From Teratosphaeria epicoccoides (lineage: Eukaryota > Ascomycota > Dothideomycetes > Mycosphaerellales > Teratosphaeriaceae): 64,000 nt of DNA. Shown here piece by piece: positions 32,858-44,425 of the stretch. The translations under genes were made by a program, and so were the position numbers. The stretch covers positions 1 through 64,000 of the forward strand of contig JADDMT010000098.1 of NCBI GenBank assembly GCA_021401465.1. The letters are read 5' to 3'. The notes under the pieces were generated by a model. That model saw only the letters and a list, made by a program, of their open reading frames with translations. It did no database searches and had not been told where the DNA came from. Each line of letters begins with the position of its first letter. Within the stretch, counting starts at the first letter, position 1.

Positions 32858-34941
32858 ATGGCTACCCTAGCCCCCTCAGCAATTCCTGCTGCCGCCATTT
32901 GTATGCAGCAGGCGCAGACCCAGAACGGCACTCCAATTAAAAGAATTGAAGGACTGCCTGCTGAAGTAATGACCTCTGGCGACGTCGACTCAGATGCAGA
33001 TGAGGATGAGGAGGACAGCAGCGATGATGAAACTGAAGATGAAGATGAGGCGGATGTAGTGGCCCTGTCAGGCGCTCGGATGAACTGCGTAAAGACTGCT
33101 CAAAAGCACCTGGCAGGGCATGCAAGCGAGGCTATGTGTCTGGATCATGACAGCCAGGCGCAGGTTGGCGCATCCGAAGCGTCTGAGGACGACGAGGACG
33201 CCTATGCTGGCGTGGAAGATATCAGCGACGATGAGGCCTCTGTTGAGGGCGACAAAAAGAAGAAAAACATTCGACTTGCGGCAGAGCGAGATCTACGAGC
33301 GGAATTTGAAGGTCTCGAGCAGGAAATGAGCGATGACGCTATGACGACGGGCATGGACGACATGTTTTTACAAGACGATGACCCATGCACGCAACAGCAC
33401 GGCACTTACAACAATGGTCGTCTGCTGGACCATGTCCCAGATTGTTTCGATCTAAATCTTGATCCGTATTGCGGCTTGCCCATGGATTCTAGCGTGTACC
33501 AGGAAATGTCTAATGAGGCAGAAGAGTTGTTCATGGAGCGCCGTGATAGCGACGATTCAATGAACGGGAGGAAGAGAGTTCGTTTCATTGTACCGCAGCC
33601 CGACACCACTTTCTCGAGAAGCTCAAGCGTGAGCAGTAATGAGGAAGAGCAAGACCCAAACGAACTGTTCCCGGATCTTTTTGATACTCAGGACGGTATC
33701 GGGAATCAGAGACTTACCCTCGAGATGTTTAAACATCATGATTTCGACGACGCCGAGTCCCGCTACGACTTTGAGGGCGACGACGCTCTTGTGCTTGATG
33801 ACGCGGAGGAGAGTAATTCTGAATCTGACGATGAAAGTGATCTCGACGATTGTACGTTCTCATCGGTTCTTGGTCTCTAGGCAGAGCTGACTTTGCTGTA
33901 GCCGAGGACGGTGGCGACACCACCGACGAAGAAGATGAGGAAGAGCACATTGCGAGAATGCAGGAGAGGCGCAAGGCTGCCGGAAGGTCGCCATTGCTTG
34001 CGCCAACCACTCCAACGCCCAAGAAAACGCCCACGCGCGTGAAGATCACGACACCTGCTTCCACTCCGCGGACTGGGAAAGGACCGCGCTTAGGCACATT
34101 TGCCATAGACAAGACCAGAGCCACCATGTCTGTCGATGCGGGTAACAAGATGAAAATCTTGCCACCCACAAAGCCGACGGGAAAGGACCGAGCCTTCTGG
34201 GCACGTATGAGATCGGCGAATAGCAGTCGTAGTAGTACGCCACGCTCGTCCGTCTCATGCAGCGTCCAGACACCTGGTCCTCCGACAATCATGCCGCGGC
34301 CGCTGACCGCTCAGTCAACGTTGGCGACAATGTTTGACGGCAACTTAGACATTCTCAACGACAATCCGTCTGCCGTCGATGAACTGCTTCGTCTTCCTCC
34401 TTGTGTCCAAACATCCTTCTCGGAAGTGATGAATGCTGCTGACAGTGACGAGGAGATGATGGAAGAGCAGCTCAACATTCACGATTTCATCCAGATGGAT
34501 GACTCGGAAAATGATAGCGATTGCCCTGAAGATTCGGCTCTGACCTCGCCTGTACAGTCTGAAGCTTTGGACCCTTTCCGGCCGAATTCGTCCCAAGGCG
34601 TCAGCGGTGGTCTGCTCGATCACCTCGAACAGCAGCGCGGCCTCGTCGGCTCCTTCCGACGCAACCAGAATTTTGCCAAGCAGGTCAGCTCGCTGCCGTC
34701 CAATCCTAACAGACGTGCAGCATTATTCGAATGCAATGCCCTCCAGAAGGGCCGCCGTAGCGCTGGCAACACGCCTATTACACCCGCTCGCAAGCGTCAA
34801 AGCCAAGACCTGAGCGGCGCAGGTGTCAGCAAAGCGGCAGCCAGCCCGCTCACTGCAAGGCGTTCACGCAGCAGAGGTAACTCCTTGTCTAGCGTCGCTT
34901 TACAGCAGACGCTAGGACCGAACCTCAAAATGCGCCAGTAA
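32858..34941 (+). CDS. Acidic conserved fungal protein, unknown function
   Basis: Two exons, 32858-33851 and 33902-34941, with a 50-bp GT-AG intron, encode 677 residues. The start is the first ATG (MATLAPSAIPAAA). The N-terminal half is dominated by acidic tracts (DADEDEEDSSDDE; SEDDEDAYAGVEDISDDE; ESDDESDLDD) separated by ordered-looking pieces such as DHVPDCFDLNLDPYCGLPMD and GRKRVRFIVPQP. The second half is basic and Ser/Thr/Pro-rich (PTPKKTPTRVKITTPAS). A distinctive C-terminal block, LLDHLEQQRGLVGSFRRNQ and then KQVSSLPSNPNRRAALFE, looks conserved. The composition suggests a nuclear protein. I recognise no catalytic domain. Confidence 0.8.
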
Positions 34942-35478
34942 TTACGACTGTCTTTCAGCAAAGCTTAATCAACCAAGTGCCATTTGCGATCAGGCGTTTA
35001 GCAGGGCTTGAGGGTTCATGTATCCATTGCTACATTGTATCTTAGCACGGCGTTGGCGGAGTTGACGAGACTCTTTCACAACACCGCGGAGATACCCTTC
35101 CTGCGATCGTGTTCCTAAAAGTAGTGTCCCGATGCTAGAGTATGCAGGCGGGCATGCTGGTTGTGGAGATGGGGCAAGAAGACGCGTGCATTTGGCGTCG
35201 ATGGAATTGTTCGGATATCATTGTTATCGTTCCATGTATGGAGCTGAAAGCTCAAAATCAAGACTCGTAATACGATTTGCTCCGAAAGCCGTCGTGAACC
35301 TGAAGCACCCAGTTAATTGTGTTGAGTAGAGAGGGGAGCACTGTGATGGCGACCTCGGAGGATCGCGGGCCAATCATCTGCACCTCACCGGGGCATTATT
35401 AACCAAGGTCCAAGCTAGGTGAATTGCAACGTCCGCCATCATACCTCGTCTTCAGCAAAAACCCACCCCCGTTTCGAC
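34942..35478. other. Spacer before ISA2
   Basis: 537 bp with no supported gene: the 3' flank of the acidic protein gene and then the ISA2 promoter and leader. Confidence 0.5.
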
Positions 35479-36132
35479 ATGGCCTCTGTATGCAAATCTG
35501 CGCCGTGTGCACGACTGTTGCAAGCCTCATGTCGACGGGCCAGTCATACGACTCAGCCGAGGCGAAATTTCCATGCGCCCGCGCCACTGTTCCTAGACTT
35601 TCTTGCACCTTCTTGGATATTTCAGAGGCAAAATAGAACACTTTCGCCAGCGTCTGGAGCATCAGCAGTGCGCAGAGAACATACACCTCGACGATGGCTC
35701 TCCACCACCCCTTGGCGACGAGTGAAAGCCATCTGCAACCCCAAAAAGGACGACGACGGCAACGATATGATCATCAACATCACGCCGCGCGCCGCGCATC
35801 GCCTCCAAACGATCGCAGAAACGGATGGGAACCCCGACCTCGCGTTACGAGTCTCGGTGGAGTCGGGTGGCTGTCATGGGTTTCAGTACTTGATGTCACT
35901 CACCAGTACGAAAGATATGGACCCGCACGAGGATATATTGTTTGAGAATGAGGAGGGAGCGACGAAGGGGGCGTATAAGGCGAAGGTGGTCATGGATGAA
36001 CCGAGTTTGGAGCTTCTGAAGGGGAGTAGTGTGGACTATACGATGGAGCTGATCGGGAGTCAATTTAAGGTGACGGGGATTCCGGGGGCGAAAAGTAGTT
36101 GTGGGTGTGGGACAAGTTTTGATATTGCTTGA
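35479..36132 (+). CDS. ISA2: Mitochondrial iron-sulfur cluster assembly protein ISA2
   Basis: One exon of 217 residues. The first 85 or so are Arg/Ser/Ala-rich without acidic residues up to RRWLSTTPWRR, a mitochondrial presequence. From ITPRAAHRLQTIAE onward it is an A-type iron-sulfur carrier: GGCHGFQY with Cys132 and CGCG with Cys208 and Cys210 supply the three conserved cysteines. ISA2 works with ISA1 and IBA57 in maturing mitochondrial [4Fe-4S] proteins such as aconitase and lipoate synthase. The start is the ATG just before the presequence; the reading frame is open further upstream but without another ATG. Confidence 0.93.
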   Translation: MASVCKSAPCARLLQASCRRASHTTQPRRNFHAPAPLFLDFLAPSWIFQRQNRTLSPASGASAVRREHTPRRWLSTTPWRRVKAICNPKKDDDGNDMIINITPRAAHRLQTIAETDGNPDLALRVSVESGGCHGFQYLMSLTSTKDMDPHEDILFENEEGATKGAYKAKVVMDEPSLELLKGSSVDYTMELIGSQFKVTGIPGAKSSCGCGTSFDIA

Positions 36133-36295
36133 GAAGTGCAGCTAATCTCGAAGATGGCGTACCTGCTGTGGTAGTAGGCTTGCAGATTCCATGCACTGGG
36201 CCCATGACTTCGTGACGCTTTTCAAGCTGCGCCCATATTGCTCTGTCGTGCTAGTTGCCATGTAGAGCTTCGCAGATACCTGTTGTTCTGCATGC

Positions 36296-37625
36296 TTATA
36301 ACTTAAAGTCGAAGTTGGGTCTCTCCCATCCTCCCGTTTCAGGATCAGGCCTCTTCGCTGTAAGCTTCTGTGCAAGCTCCATCTTCAAGCTGTGCGCTCG
36401 CTCAGTGCACAGTTCATATACCGTGGTCACGTTGAACAGCGTTCCTGCGAATCCTGGGAATGACTCAATGATATCCTCAAGTGTGCGGCGCGCCTGATCG
36501 ATGTGACCGGTGTACAACAATGACACGGCCAAATTATTTGCAGCCAATGCATCTCCGGGCTGGTTTGCTACAGTCTGCCAAGCCTCCTTTGCGTTGCCGT
36601 ATTCGCCCTCTGCAACCCCCAGTAGCGCTGCCAAGACATTTCTCCTGGCGCCCTGCATTCTTGCTACAGTTCGCTGCGCGCCTGATATATCTCCAACTCG
36701 AATTCGGAGGAGAGCTTTGCGATACGCAATCTCATCCGCGTCAACATCTGTGAGGGTGTCAAGATGGCGACTGGCCGTCTCTAGCTCGCCCATCTCTACG
36801 AGTGAATCGGCTACCCTAAGACCAAGATCTTGCAATCGCGCCCTCCAGAGCTGGACGTCGGAACTCTCCTTGTTTGCTTGAGCTTGCTTGAGACTCGACC
36901 TCACTTCGGCTGCGAGTGCATATAGCGCCATGACACCTCTCCTACCCCCATCTGCGGCGCCAATTGATTGTAGACGAACAAGTAACAACCTGAGCTCCCA
37001 CGGGATCATCCGGATAAGGTCTTTGGCACCTGAGAGGTTACGTGCAAGTATATCCGTTAACGGTAGGGCTTCCTGGACTGCAATGTCAGGCCGCAAGATC
37101 AGGACGAGGCATGCTAGACGTGTGTAGAGCAGATGCAGGATCGTCTCGGCATCAGCAGAATCACATTTTAGAAGAGCGCGTGTCGCTGCGTCTGCTGCAC
37201 GTCGGAAATGGCCGGCTTGGATCAGGTCAGGAAGTAGGGTATCCAGCGGTGGTCTTCGTGCGGAGTCCAGGAAGGCAGGGTGAACGTCATCAGTGGGTAG
37301 CGGGTGATATATCTGTGAGTTCTGCAAGACCTTGAGGTCTACATGCGCTTGAGGCCGGCGCTCGATAAGCCCTGGGGTCTGCAATGGTGACGATCGAGGC
37401 TGTCCCTCAATTTTAGCGGACTGCATTTGAGCGGCGGATGACGATGGAGGTCCAGAAAGAGGACTGGAGTCATCTCAGCTCACCATTCCCGTCACGGAAG
37501 GCACGATCTTACTCGTCTGCAGTTGCATCTAGCGGGCCTCGAGTGGTCCGCCGGACGATGGGATGCGAGCCATTGCGGCCGGTCCGTCGCACGCTGCCCG
37601 GCGGAGGAGACGTCGGTGCAGACAT
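36296..37625 (-). CDS. TPR protein resembling TRAPPC12/TTC15
   Basis: Two exons, 37625-37513 and 37463-36296, with a 49-bp intron, encode 426 residues. The intron joins a basic N-terminus (SPPPGSVRRTGRNG) to DPLSGPPSSSAAQ in frame. After a Pro-rich linker, residues from about 95 form helical repeats: IPWELRLLLVRLQSIGA, the VMALYALAAEVRSSL helix, then TPR-like pairs ending in NLAVSLLYTGHIDQARRTLED and LFNVTTVYELCTERA. This ending is what I associate with TRAPPC12/TTC15, a TRAPP tethering-complex subunit in ER-Golgi traffic. The N-terminal extension of animal TRAPPC12 is absent. Another TPR protein remains possible. It is convergent with ISA2 and divergent from ILV2. Confidence 0.65.
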
Positions 37626-37927
37626 GTGATGGCTGCGAACACCGCTCAAATGTTGACTATGACGTTGATACAATGTTGTGGGCAAAGCAAAGACGCATGT
37701 GACGAGCGCTAGCCAAATTGAATAGCCGACCTCGGCGAGGAAAGCCATCGTGGGGGAAATTTAAGCTTTCTTGTTCATGTCGTTCGGACGGTCGGCTGGC
37801 ATCTGGAATTGGCATTTTGAAGTCACTCTTGTGACTGTGCTGGACACTCATATTCACCACCCGCCTCGACACTTTGAGACGCAGCATCGGCGTTGACACG
37901 ACTCAAGGCCATTGACCTCCACTCAAA
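37626..37927. promoter_or_regulatory. Divergent promoter interval, TPR protein gene / ILV2
   Basis: A 302-bp spacer separates the outward start codons. An SGTCA-type ATGACTCA Gcn4/CpcA site, common upstream of amino acid biosynthesis genes, was looked for and not found in a perfect form. AATTTAAG and other A/T words occur near 37757. Confidence 0.55.
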
Positions 37928-40156
37928 ATGCTGACAACACCAAAGAAGGCGGCGCAATGCCTGGCCCCAAAATCACGAGCCTTCAGTTCTACCACAACTC
38001 GCGCAGCAATTTCGCCATACCGAAGATCACAGCAACAAGCTTCACAACGGACAACACCAGCAAGGCGAAATGTGTCAGATTCTGCCACACGGCAAGCTCA
38101 GGCGGCACCAGCTGCAGCATCGCAACGAGCTGTTCCTAGCCCAGCATTCAACCGCGACGATGCGGCGAGAGTGGCGCGTGACGTGCAGCCATTGCAGCCG
38201 TTCAGGCAACCGGAGATGGACCATAGCTTCGTGGGGATGAAAGGGGGTGAGATCTTCAAGGAGATGATGTTGAGGCATGGCGTCAAGCACATTTGTAGGT
38301 CACTGGCGGAAATGGCATTGGATGAGTCATATGGCTAACAGTCGCTCCCAGTCGGCTACCCCGGAGGTGCCATTTTGCCTGTGTTCGACGCAATCTACAA
38401 TAGCAAAGAGTTTGATTTCATCCTCCCGAGACATGAGCAAGGAGCAGGTCATATGGCTGAGGGCTATGCTCGCGCCTCAGGCAAGCCAGGTGTCGTCCTG
38501 GTAACTTCTGGACCTGGGGCGACGAATGTGATAACTCCGATGCAAGACGCACTGATGGATGGTACACCAATGGTCGTATTCTGTGGACAGGTCGTGACAT
38601 CCGCCATTGGCTCGGACGCCTTCCAGGAGGCAGACACTATTGGAATCTCAAGAGCATGCACGAAATGGAACGTGATGGTTAAGAATATTGCGGAGCTGCC
38701 AAGAAGGATCAACGAGGCTTTCGAGATTGCGACTTCTGGCAGACCTGGTCCGGTTCTGGTTGATTTGCCTAAAGATGTGACTGCGGGTACTCTTACACGA
38801 CCGATCCCAATGACCTCAACTCTCCCACATCACCCTTCTGCAGCGACTGTGGCTGCCCGGGAGCTTAGGCAGCAGCAATTGGAAGGCACTGTCCAGCGCG
38901 TGGCCGACTTGGTGAACGTGGCGAAGAAGCCGATTGTCTACGCTGGTCAGGGTGTTCTCGGGTACCCAGATGGCCCAAAGCTTCTCAAGGAGCTGTCAGA
39001 CAAGGCCCAAATTCCCGTGACGACTACTCTCCAAGGTCTCGGCGGTTTTGACGAGCTAGACCCGAAGTCTCTGCACATGCTTGGCATGCACGGTTCAGCA
39101 TACGCGAACATGGCAATGCAGGAGGCCGACCTAATAATCGCCCTTGGAGCTCGATTCGATGACCGCATCACTGGACGTGTCTCTGGATTTGCGCCTGCTG
39201 CACGAAGGGCAGCGGATGAGAGGCGTGGTGGCATTGTCCACTTTGACATCATGCCCAAAAACATCAACAAGGTCGTCCAGGCGACTGAAGCTGTAGAGGG
39301 AGACGTCACCGAGAACCTCGGCGTCCTGTTGCCACATGTCGAATCACGGACCCAAGAGCAGAGGAAGGAGTGGTTTGACCAGATTGGAGCATGGAAGGAG
39401 CGCTTCCCATGGGCGTACGAGAAGGAGCACCACCCCGACGCACTGATCAAGCCCCAGACCGTAATCACAATGCTATCAGACCTCACGGCGGACAGGAAAG
39501 AAGACACAATCATTACCACTGGAGTTGGCCAGCATCAAATGTGGGCTGCTCAGCACTACAGGTGGAGGTCGCCACGTACTATGATCACTTCTGGCGGTCT
39601 CGGCACAATGGGCTTCGGTCTCCCATCTGCGATTGGGGCCAAGGTTGCTTCGCCAGAAAAATTGGTCATTGACATCGATGGTGATGCATCCTTCCTAATG
39701 ACTCAGACTGAGCTCGCCACTGCAGCAGAGTTCAACGTTGGCTGCAAAGTCATCATCTTGAACAATGAGGAGCAGGGCATGGTCACACAATGGCAATCGC
39801 TGTTCTTCAACGACAGATTCGCGCACACTCACCAACGGAATCCGGATTTTGTGAAGCTGGCGGAGGCCCAACACGTTCAGGCTAGACGAACGAGATACAT
39901 CAAGGACTTGGAGAACGACCTGAGGTGGTTGATTGATGAGTCTGGACAGGGTCCAGCTCTTTTGGAAGTCGTAAGTCATGAAAGTATTGATTCTACGTTT
40001 ATTATTGGTGCGCTAACCTGCCGTAAGGTTGTTGACCAGAAGGTCCCTGTCCTTCCTATGGTGCCAGGTGGCAGCGCTCTGCACGAATTCCTGGTATACG
40101 ACGAGAAGAAAGAGCGGGAAAGGAGAGAGCAAACAAGGCGCAGGTCCGGCAGGTGA
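37928..40156 (+). CDS. ILV2: Acetolactate (acetohydroxyacid) synthase catalytic subunit
   Basis: Three exons, 37928-38294, 38352-39970 and 40028-40156, encode 704 residues; both introns are 57 bp. The second intron is a multiple of three and lacks a stop, so retention would add 19 residues to the protein. Residues 1-75 are a Ser/Arg/Ala-rich mitochondrial presequence. The ThDP enzyme fold follows: FGYPGGAILPVFDAI, RHEQGAGHMAEGYA with the catalytic Glu151, VTSGPGATN, the FAD-region GMHGSAYANMAMQEADLIIALGARFDDR, and the ThDP/Mg site GDASFLMTQTELAT ... NNEEQGMVTQW near 566-600. It makes 2-acetolactate and 2-aceto-2-hydroxybutyrate, the first common step of valine, leucine and isoleucine synthesis, in mitochondria with the regulatory subunit ILV6. 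Confidence 0.96.
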
Positions 40157-41423
40157 AGTTCACCTAGCGTCTCTTCGATTGCTTCAGCTTAGTTCTGCAT
40201 GGTGTTGAAGGCGTGTCTGCAGGATCTGTCAATCAGGGGCTGTGGCCGTAGTGGATTGCGGCGAATGAGAAGCCTTGCGTTGCTGCCTTGTACATACCCA
40301 AAATTTGTATCTGGCCTCCACTGCTAAAGTGGCGCAAGGTCTCTGGAAGCCGTTAAGGCCAGCCACAAGCCCACATGTCTACCGAGCCAGTAGATGTTGC
40401 TTAGCTTCACCGCTTTGGCACTTCTAGACCGCCATGCGCACCGCCAACACGGAAGCGCGGGTGTGGAGCCGAATGAGGGATGTGGATGAAACGTCATGGC
40501 AATACATCATCTCCCACGTGCTTGCGATTTGTTTAAGCAGATTGAAGCGGTGGACTCACAAGCATGCAGCAATTTTCGCTTGCGAACCGATCAGCGAGAC
40601 TTCCCGCCGTGCGTTGCGTACCTCTGATGAACCATGTGTTCTAGTGTCTGGCATTTCTTTGTAATAATGGCGGTGGGCGTAAACCTTCGTGCAGGTTCTG
40701 CGAGCCTCGGAGGCGCGAGCCGCGCGCCGCGTCCGTCGCACGTGGCCCCGCTGGCACGCACCTTCCCGGTCGATCTTCAGCCTTTTGTTTGGCCAGCATG
40801 TTGGACATGTGCTGATACAACAGTAGTAGGGGCCCCCCCGGCGGAACAGATCTCAACGCAGCCACATAACTTGTTCATTGTCCGGGGCCACGGATCCTGG
40901 TAGCGCTAGTCTCAGACGCACTCCTTACCACGGTCTACGTGTTCAGATCCTTGCTGGCATCGTCGCTCCGCAACTTCTGGTTGGACAGCCCTGCTTGATG
41001 GGAGCCCAAGTCATAAGGAGATGGAAGCTCTGCAGATGCCGTGTGCGTATCGTCACCCTGTGGAATCCAGAAGCCACCTTTGCATGTGATCTTGAGATCT
41101 CAAGTTTCCGCCCCGAAAGCGCAGCCCGGAACATTGACCGGCATCTCGCGCAGCGCCTCAAGGTTCACAACGCAGCTCTTCGGTTTCTCGATGGAGACCA
41201 TATAGTTGCAAATCTAAAACAAGCTGATGCCAGGACTATAGCCTCATCCAAGAAGATCCGGTCAATCGCGAACACTTTCCAAAGTTCTCGAATCGCAGAT
41301 TGTCCAAGACATCAAGGTTACTGAGCGGCAGTTGTAAGAAGGCAGGCACGACCCGCATCGCTGCAGTTGAGCTGTTGCATTTACACAGCGCATTCTGACT
41401 ACGGCGGTATCAATACATACGAC
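40157..41423. other. Intergenic interval after ILV2
   Basis: About 1.27 kb with no supported gene. A GC-rich patch at 40690-40760 (CGCGAGCCGCGCGCC) is the only compositional feature. Open frames such as 40878-41324 plus have no protein-like pattern. Confidence 0.5.
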
Positions 41424-41984
41424 ATGTGTATCGCGGGCCTAAATGTGGCAACGCAGGGCTGTGACCACCGATGGTACAAACTTGTGCGCTCATGTCACCC
41501 TGCAAACAACTTGGCGAACTGCCCAGAGCGCTTGAGACTAGAAGGTTGGGAGAACAAAAATGACAATTGTCCCTGGTGCGCCGAAGAGACTCTTTGCAAC
41601 TCCACCCACAGGCTATTTGGTAGCATGTCATCAGCCAATTCAGCCTCATCCTCACCGACATCTCCCGAGCTTGGCCCAACCCACATGCACCGGAGCGGAA
41701 GTGGAAGAACTCGTAGCTCCATATCCAGGCGGAGCAGCCTGACAAGCGGCGACAACGAACGTGCCCAGCGGCACCGCGACATGAACGAGAGGCTGCATCT
41801 CTACATGACCCTGGCGCCGCATGAGGTCCTGCCCAGCGCACACAAATACTATCCATCTTACAGAACTTCATTTGTCGAGGAATCGGCTTCAGACTCGATG
41901 AGCCTCAGCAGTGCAGCTGGTATCATTATACGCGGACTGCAGTGGAAAAAAAAAGTTCGGTTCTCGAGCATGCTGAGGGGATGA
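41424..41984 (+). CDS. Small Cys/His-motif fungal protein, unknown function
   Basis: A single exon of 186 residues starting MCIAGLNVA. The first 60 residues hold a probable metal-binding pattern: CDHRWYKLVRSC, then NLANCPERLRLEGWE and DNCPWC. I associate MCIA..C.HRWY..CP..L.L.GWE..CPWC proteins with a widespread small fungal family of no assigned function. The remainder is Ser/Arg-rich and disordered. A run of nine A bases at 41946-41954 encodes KKK close to the C-terminus and would be a weak point for sequencing accuracy. A non-ATG extension upstream is in frame but not needed. Confidence 0.7.
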   Translation: MCIAGLNVATQGCDHRWYKLVRSCHPANNLANCPERLRLEGWENKNDNCPWCAEETLCNSTHRLFGSMSSANSASSSPTSPELGPTHMHRSGSGRTRSSISRRSSLTSGDNERAQRHRDMNERLHLYMTLAPHEVLPSAHKYYPSYRTSFVEESASDSMSLSSAAGIIIRGLQWKKKVRFSSMLRG

Positions 41985-42549
41985 CAACAAAGCCTCTTCA
42001 AAGCATCTTTGTCCTGTTTAGGATCGGAGCGCGGTAGTTATGGGCTTTGTTGCATTAATCTATTCCGGCCTTGTCGCGACAGCTGTATGTCCGAAATTTT
42101 ATGCTTGTACTTTCAACAGAGGTGGAATAGACGGCTGAACCGACGCCCTTCGCTTCCTGGATGTGATAACGAGCTCCTCGTGCGGCGAGTGGGAGCTGTA
42201 TAGAACCTACGTTGAAACCATCACTGTATTATTGCAAGCGTCCAAGAAGAATATGCTCTGCGGTCATTGGCGGATCTCACTTCGGATAAACGAGCAATCA
42301 TTTGCATCCGTCGCTCCAGCAACTTCCCCGCTGCTTCACAATAATATAGTCGCGCAGGCATGAGCGTGCATCAAGGACGCCGTAATCTTCAGTATGTCTG
42401 ACTCTGAGAAATAAGGCCTTTCGTAGGTATTTCGGTACCACAAGTAGGTACAATCCATATATCTCTGTCTTATTACTTTTCCCAGTTTCCGCAAACTTAC
42501 ATGTAAGCCATCGTCAAGCTCTGAACGACATAGGAGGCCCTCTGACAAG
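41985..42549. other. Promoter side of the pectin methylesterase gene
   Basis: 565 bp without a supported gene. It is AT-richer than the flanking coding sequence and should contain the pectin methylesterase promoter. Confidence 0.5.
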
Positions 42550-43794
42550 ATGCTCAGACAGTCTTTTATGATAGCCTTACTGGAAATTGCTACAACGGCA
42601 CAAGCATCGTACGACCGAGCAGAATGCCAACGACCGACTCCTAACCCTCTTACCGGCTGCCCCGAGAACACACTTCTGGTCGGGCCTAAGCAGGACTTCA
42701 CAAGCGTGCAGCAGGCTGTACACAGCATACCAAACGATGACGTACCGTATACCATTTTGATTTTGCCTGGCAACTACACAGAGCAAGTGAATGTTACCCG
42801 ACACGCGCCTCTTACCCTCCTTGGTCAAACCACGCGTCCAAACGACAGTACCAAGAATACCGTCAACATCATCTGGTCCGACGCCACCGGCAATGAGGAT
42901 CATTCATACGACAATGCGGTGACCTCGACCCTGACGGTGGCTCCAAATTTCAACGCCGCTGCGACTGGCTCAGGCCCCACAGGTAACCCGGTGCCTCCGG
43001 ATACACCGTTTGGAAACTGCGACTTCAGAACTTACAATATGAACTTCATCAATAACTACAAGCCCTATGCTGCCGGACCTAGTCTTGCGGTCGGCGTCAG
43101 CTACGCAAATGCCAGCTTCTACTACACCCAATTTCTATCCCAACAGGACACGGTGTACGTTGGCAAGATCGGCAACGCGTACATATACGACTGTATCATC
43201 GCTGGACAGACGGACTTCTTGTACGGATTTGGCACGCTGTGGGTGGAGAAGACCCTGCTGTTCCTGAGAGGCTGCGGTGGTGGAATCACGGCGTGGAAAG
43301 GCACAAACACTGCGTTCGAGAATAAGTATGGAGTTTATGTCAGCCATAGCTACGTACGGGCAGCGAACAGCACCCTAAAAATCAAGGGCAAGTGTGCGCT
43401 GGGGAGACCGTGGAACTCGGACATGCGGTCGATCTTCTCTTATAGTCATTTGGATGATTCCATCAAGCCGTCGGGCTTTATTGCGTGGTCAGCTACGGAT
43501 CCTAGGATTACTGGCAGTAAGTTTGCATGCTTGCCACAATACTGCGTGGGACATTGCTGACAGGCGCTTCGTGTGAAAGATACGCTGCTGGCCGTGTACC
43601 AGAATTTCGGTCCAGGATACAGCGAGACGGCCATCAAGGAGAGCAATGTGACGAAGTTGTTGACGGCCAAGCAGTATGAGCCTTACAAGGCGCCACAAAA
43701 AGTCTTTCAATTTCCATTTAGCGCCACAGAGGGCAATGTTGCGTGGATTGATAGGAATCCAGCTGGGGCGAGCAAATCTTCTTCTGGACGGTGA
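42550..43794 (+). CDS. Secreted pectin methylesterase (carbohydrate esterase family 8)
   Basis: Two exons, 42550-43516 and 43580-43794, encode 393 residues. A signal peptide covers about the first 20 residues (FMIALLEIATTAQA). CE8 landmarks are present: QQDTVYVG with Asp200, GQTDFLYGFG with Asp222, and LGRPW with Arg286 and Trp288. These are the two catalytic aspartates and the substrate-contact arginine of right-handed beta-helix pectin esterases. The enzyme removes methyl esters from homogalacturonan of plant cell walls. The 63-bp intron uses GAAAG as its acceptor; the nearer GACAG would give the wrong frame. N-glycosylation sites are frequent, as expected of an extracellular protein. Confidence 0.93.
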
Positions 43795-44425
43795 TTCCTT
43801 GTTTGTAGTGGATAGAGTTGATCTCTAGGCGCCAAACTGTTGCTGGCAACAAGACAGCCAACTTCATATCTCATGCCGCAGGTGTACAGGCAGGAATTGG
43901 CATCACTTTGTCCGAAACTTAGCCCACTCTTACCTCTCATGCGGAGCCTTTGATGGCGTATGGAGACTTTCCGTCTTGATGTCCCAAATGACCATTCTAG
44001 CCATGCGCAGTTGGCGAGACTTGTGAACAAGCACCGTTTGGCTGAACGACTCGAGACGAGACGCAGTGCAAGCAAGAGGTGCGCAACTCGTGCGCCAGGG
44101 AAACAGAGTGCCTGTATATGCACCTTGGAGAAGGATGTTGCCCGTGCACGAGTGCTAAAGTTATTTTAAGCCTCCTGCGCTACCTCCTAGTGTATATAGG
44201 CTCGGGTTTCTCTTCCGCCTACCTCAGGACCTCTATCTTATTTGCCTGCCTATTACATACTTTCGCTCAGGACTGTTTATACGTTCGTTACATAGCAGCT
44301 GTCACGACAGCTGGACTGCGACTTTGCGGATCATCTTGCAGGCCTGCCATTCGGTACGGGTGGAGCAGACGTGACTACGCCCCCGTCTCGACTAGGACCA
44401 CCGGACCACATTCAGAGGCGTCGTA
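43795..44425. other. Spacer after the pectin methylesterase gene
   Basis: 631 bp with no supported gene: 3' flank on the left, promoter of the Ser/Thr-rich membrane protein gene on the right. CTAGTGTATATAGGC near 44187-44201 is a TATA-like stretch about 230 bases before that start. Confidence 0.45.

Noticed and set aside
37626..37927. Search for a Gcn4/CpcA site in the ILV2 promoter
   Set aside because: No perfect TGACTCA is visible, so no regulatory claim is made.
40878..41324. 148-codon plus-strand ORF after ILV2
   Set aside because: No recognisable composition or motif; codon pattern looks random.
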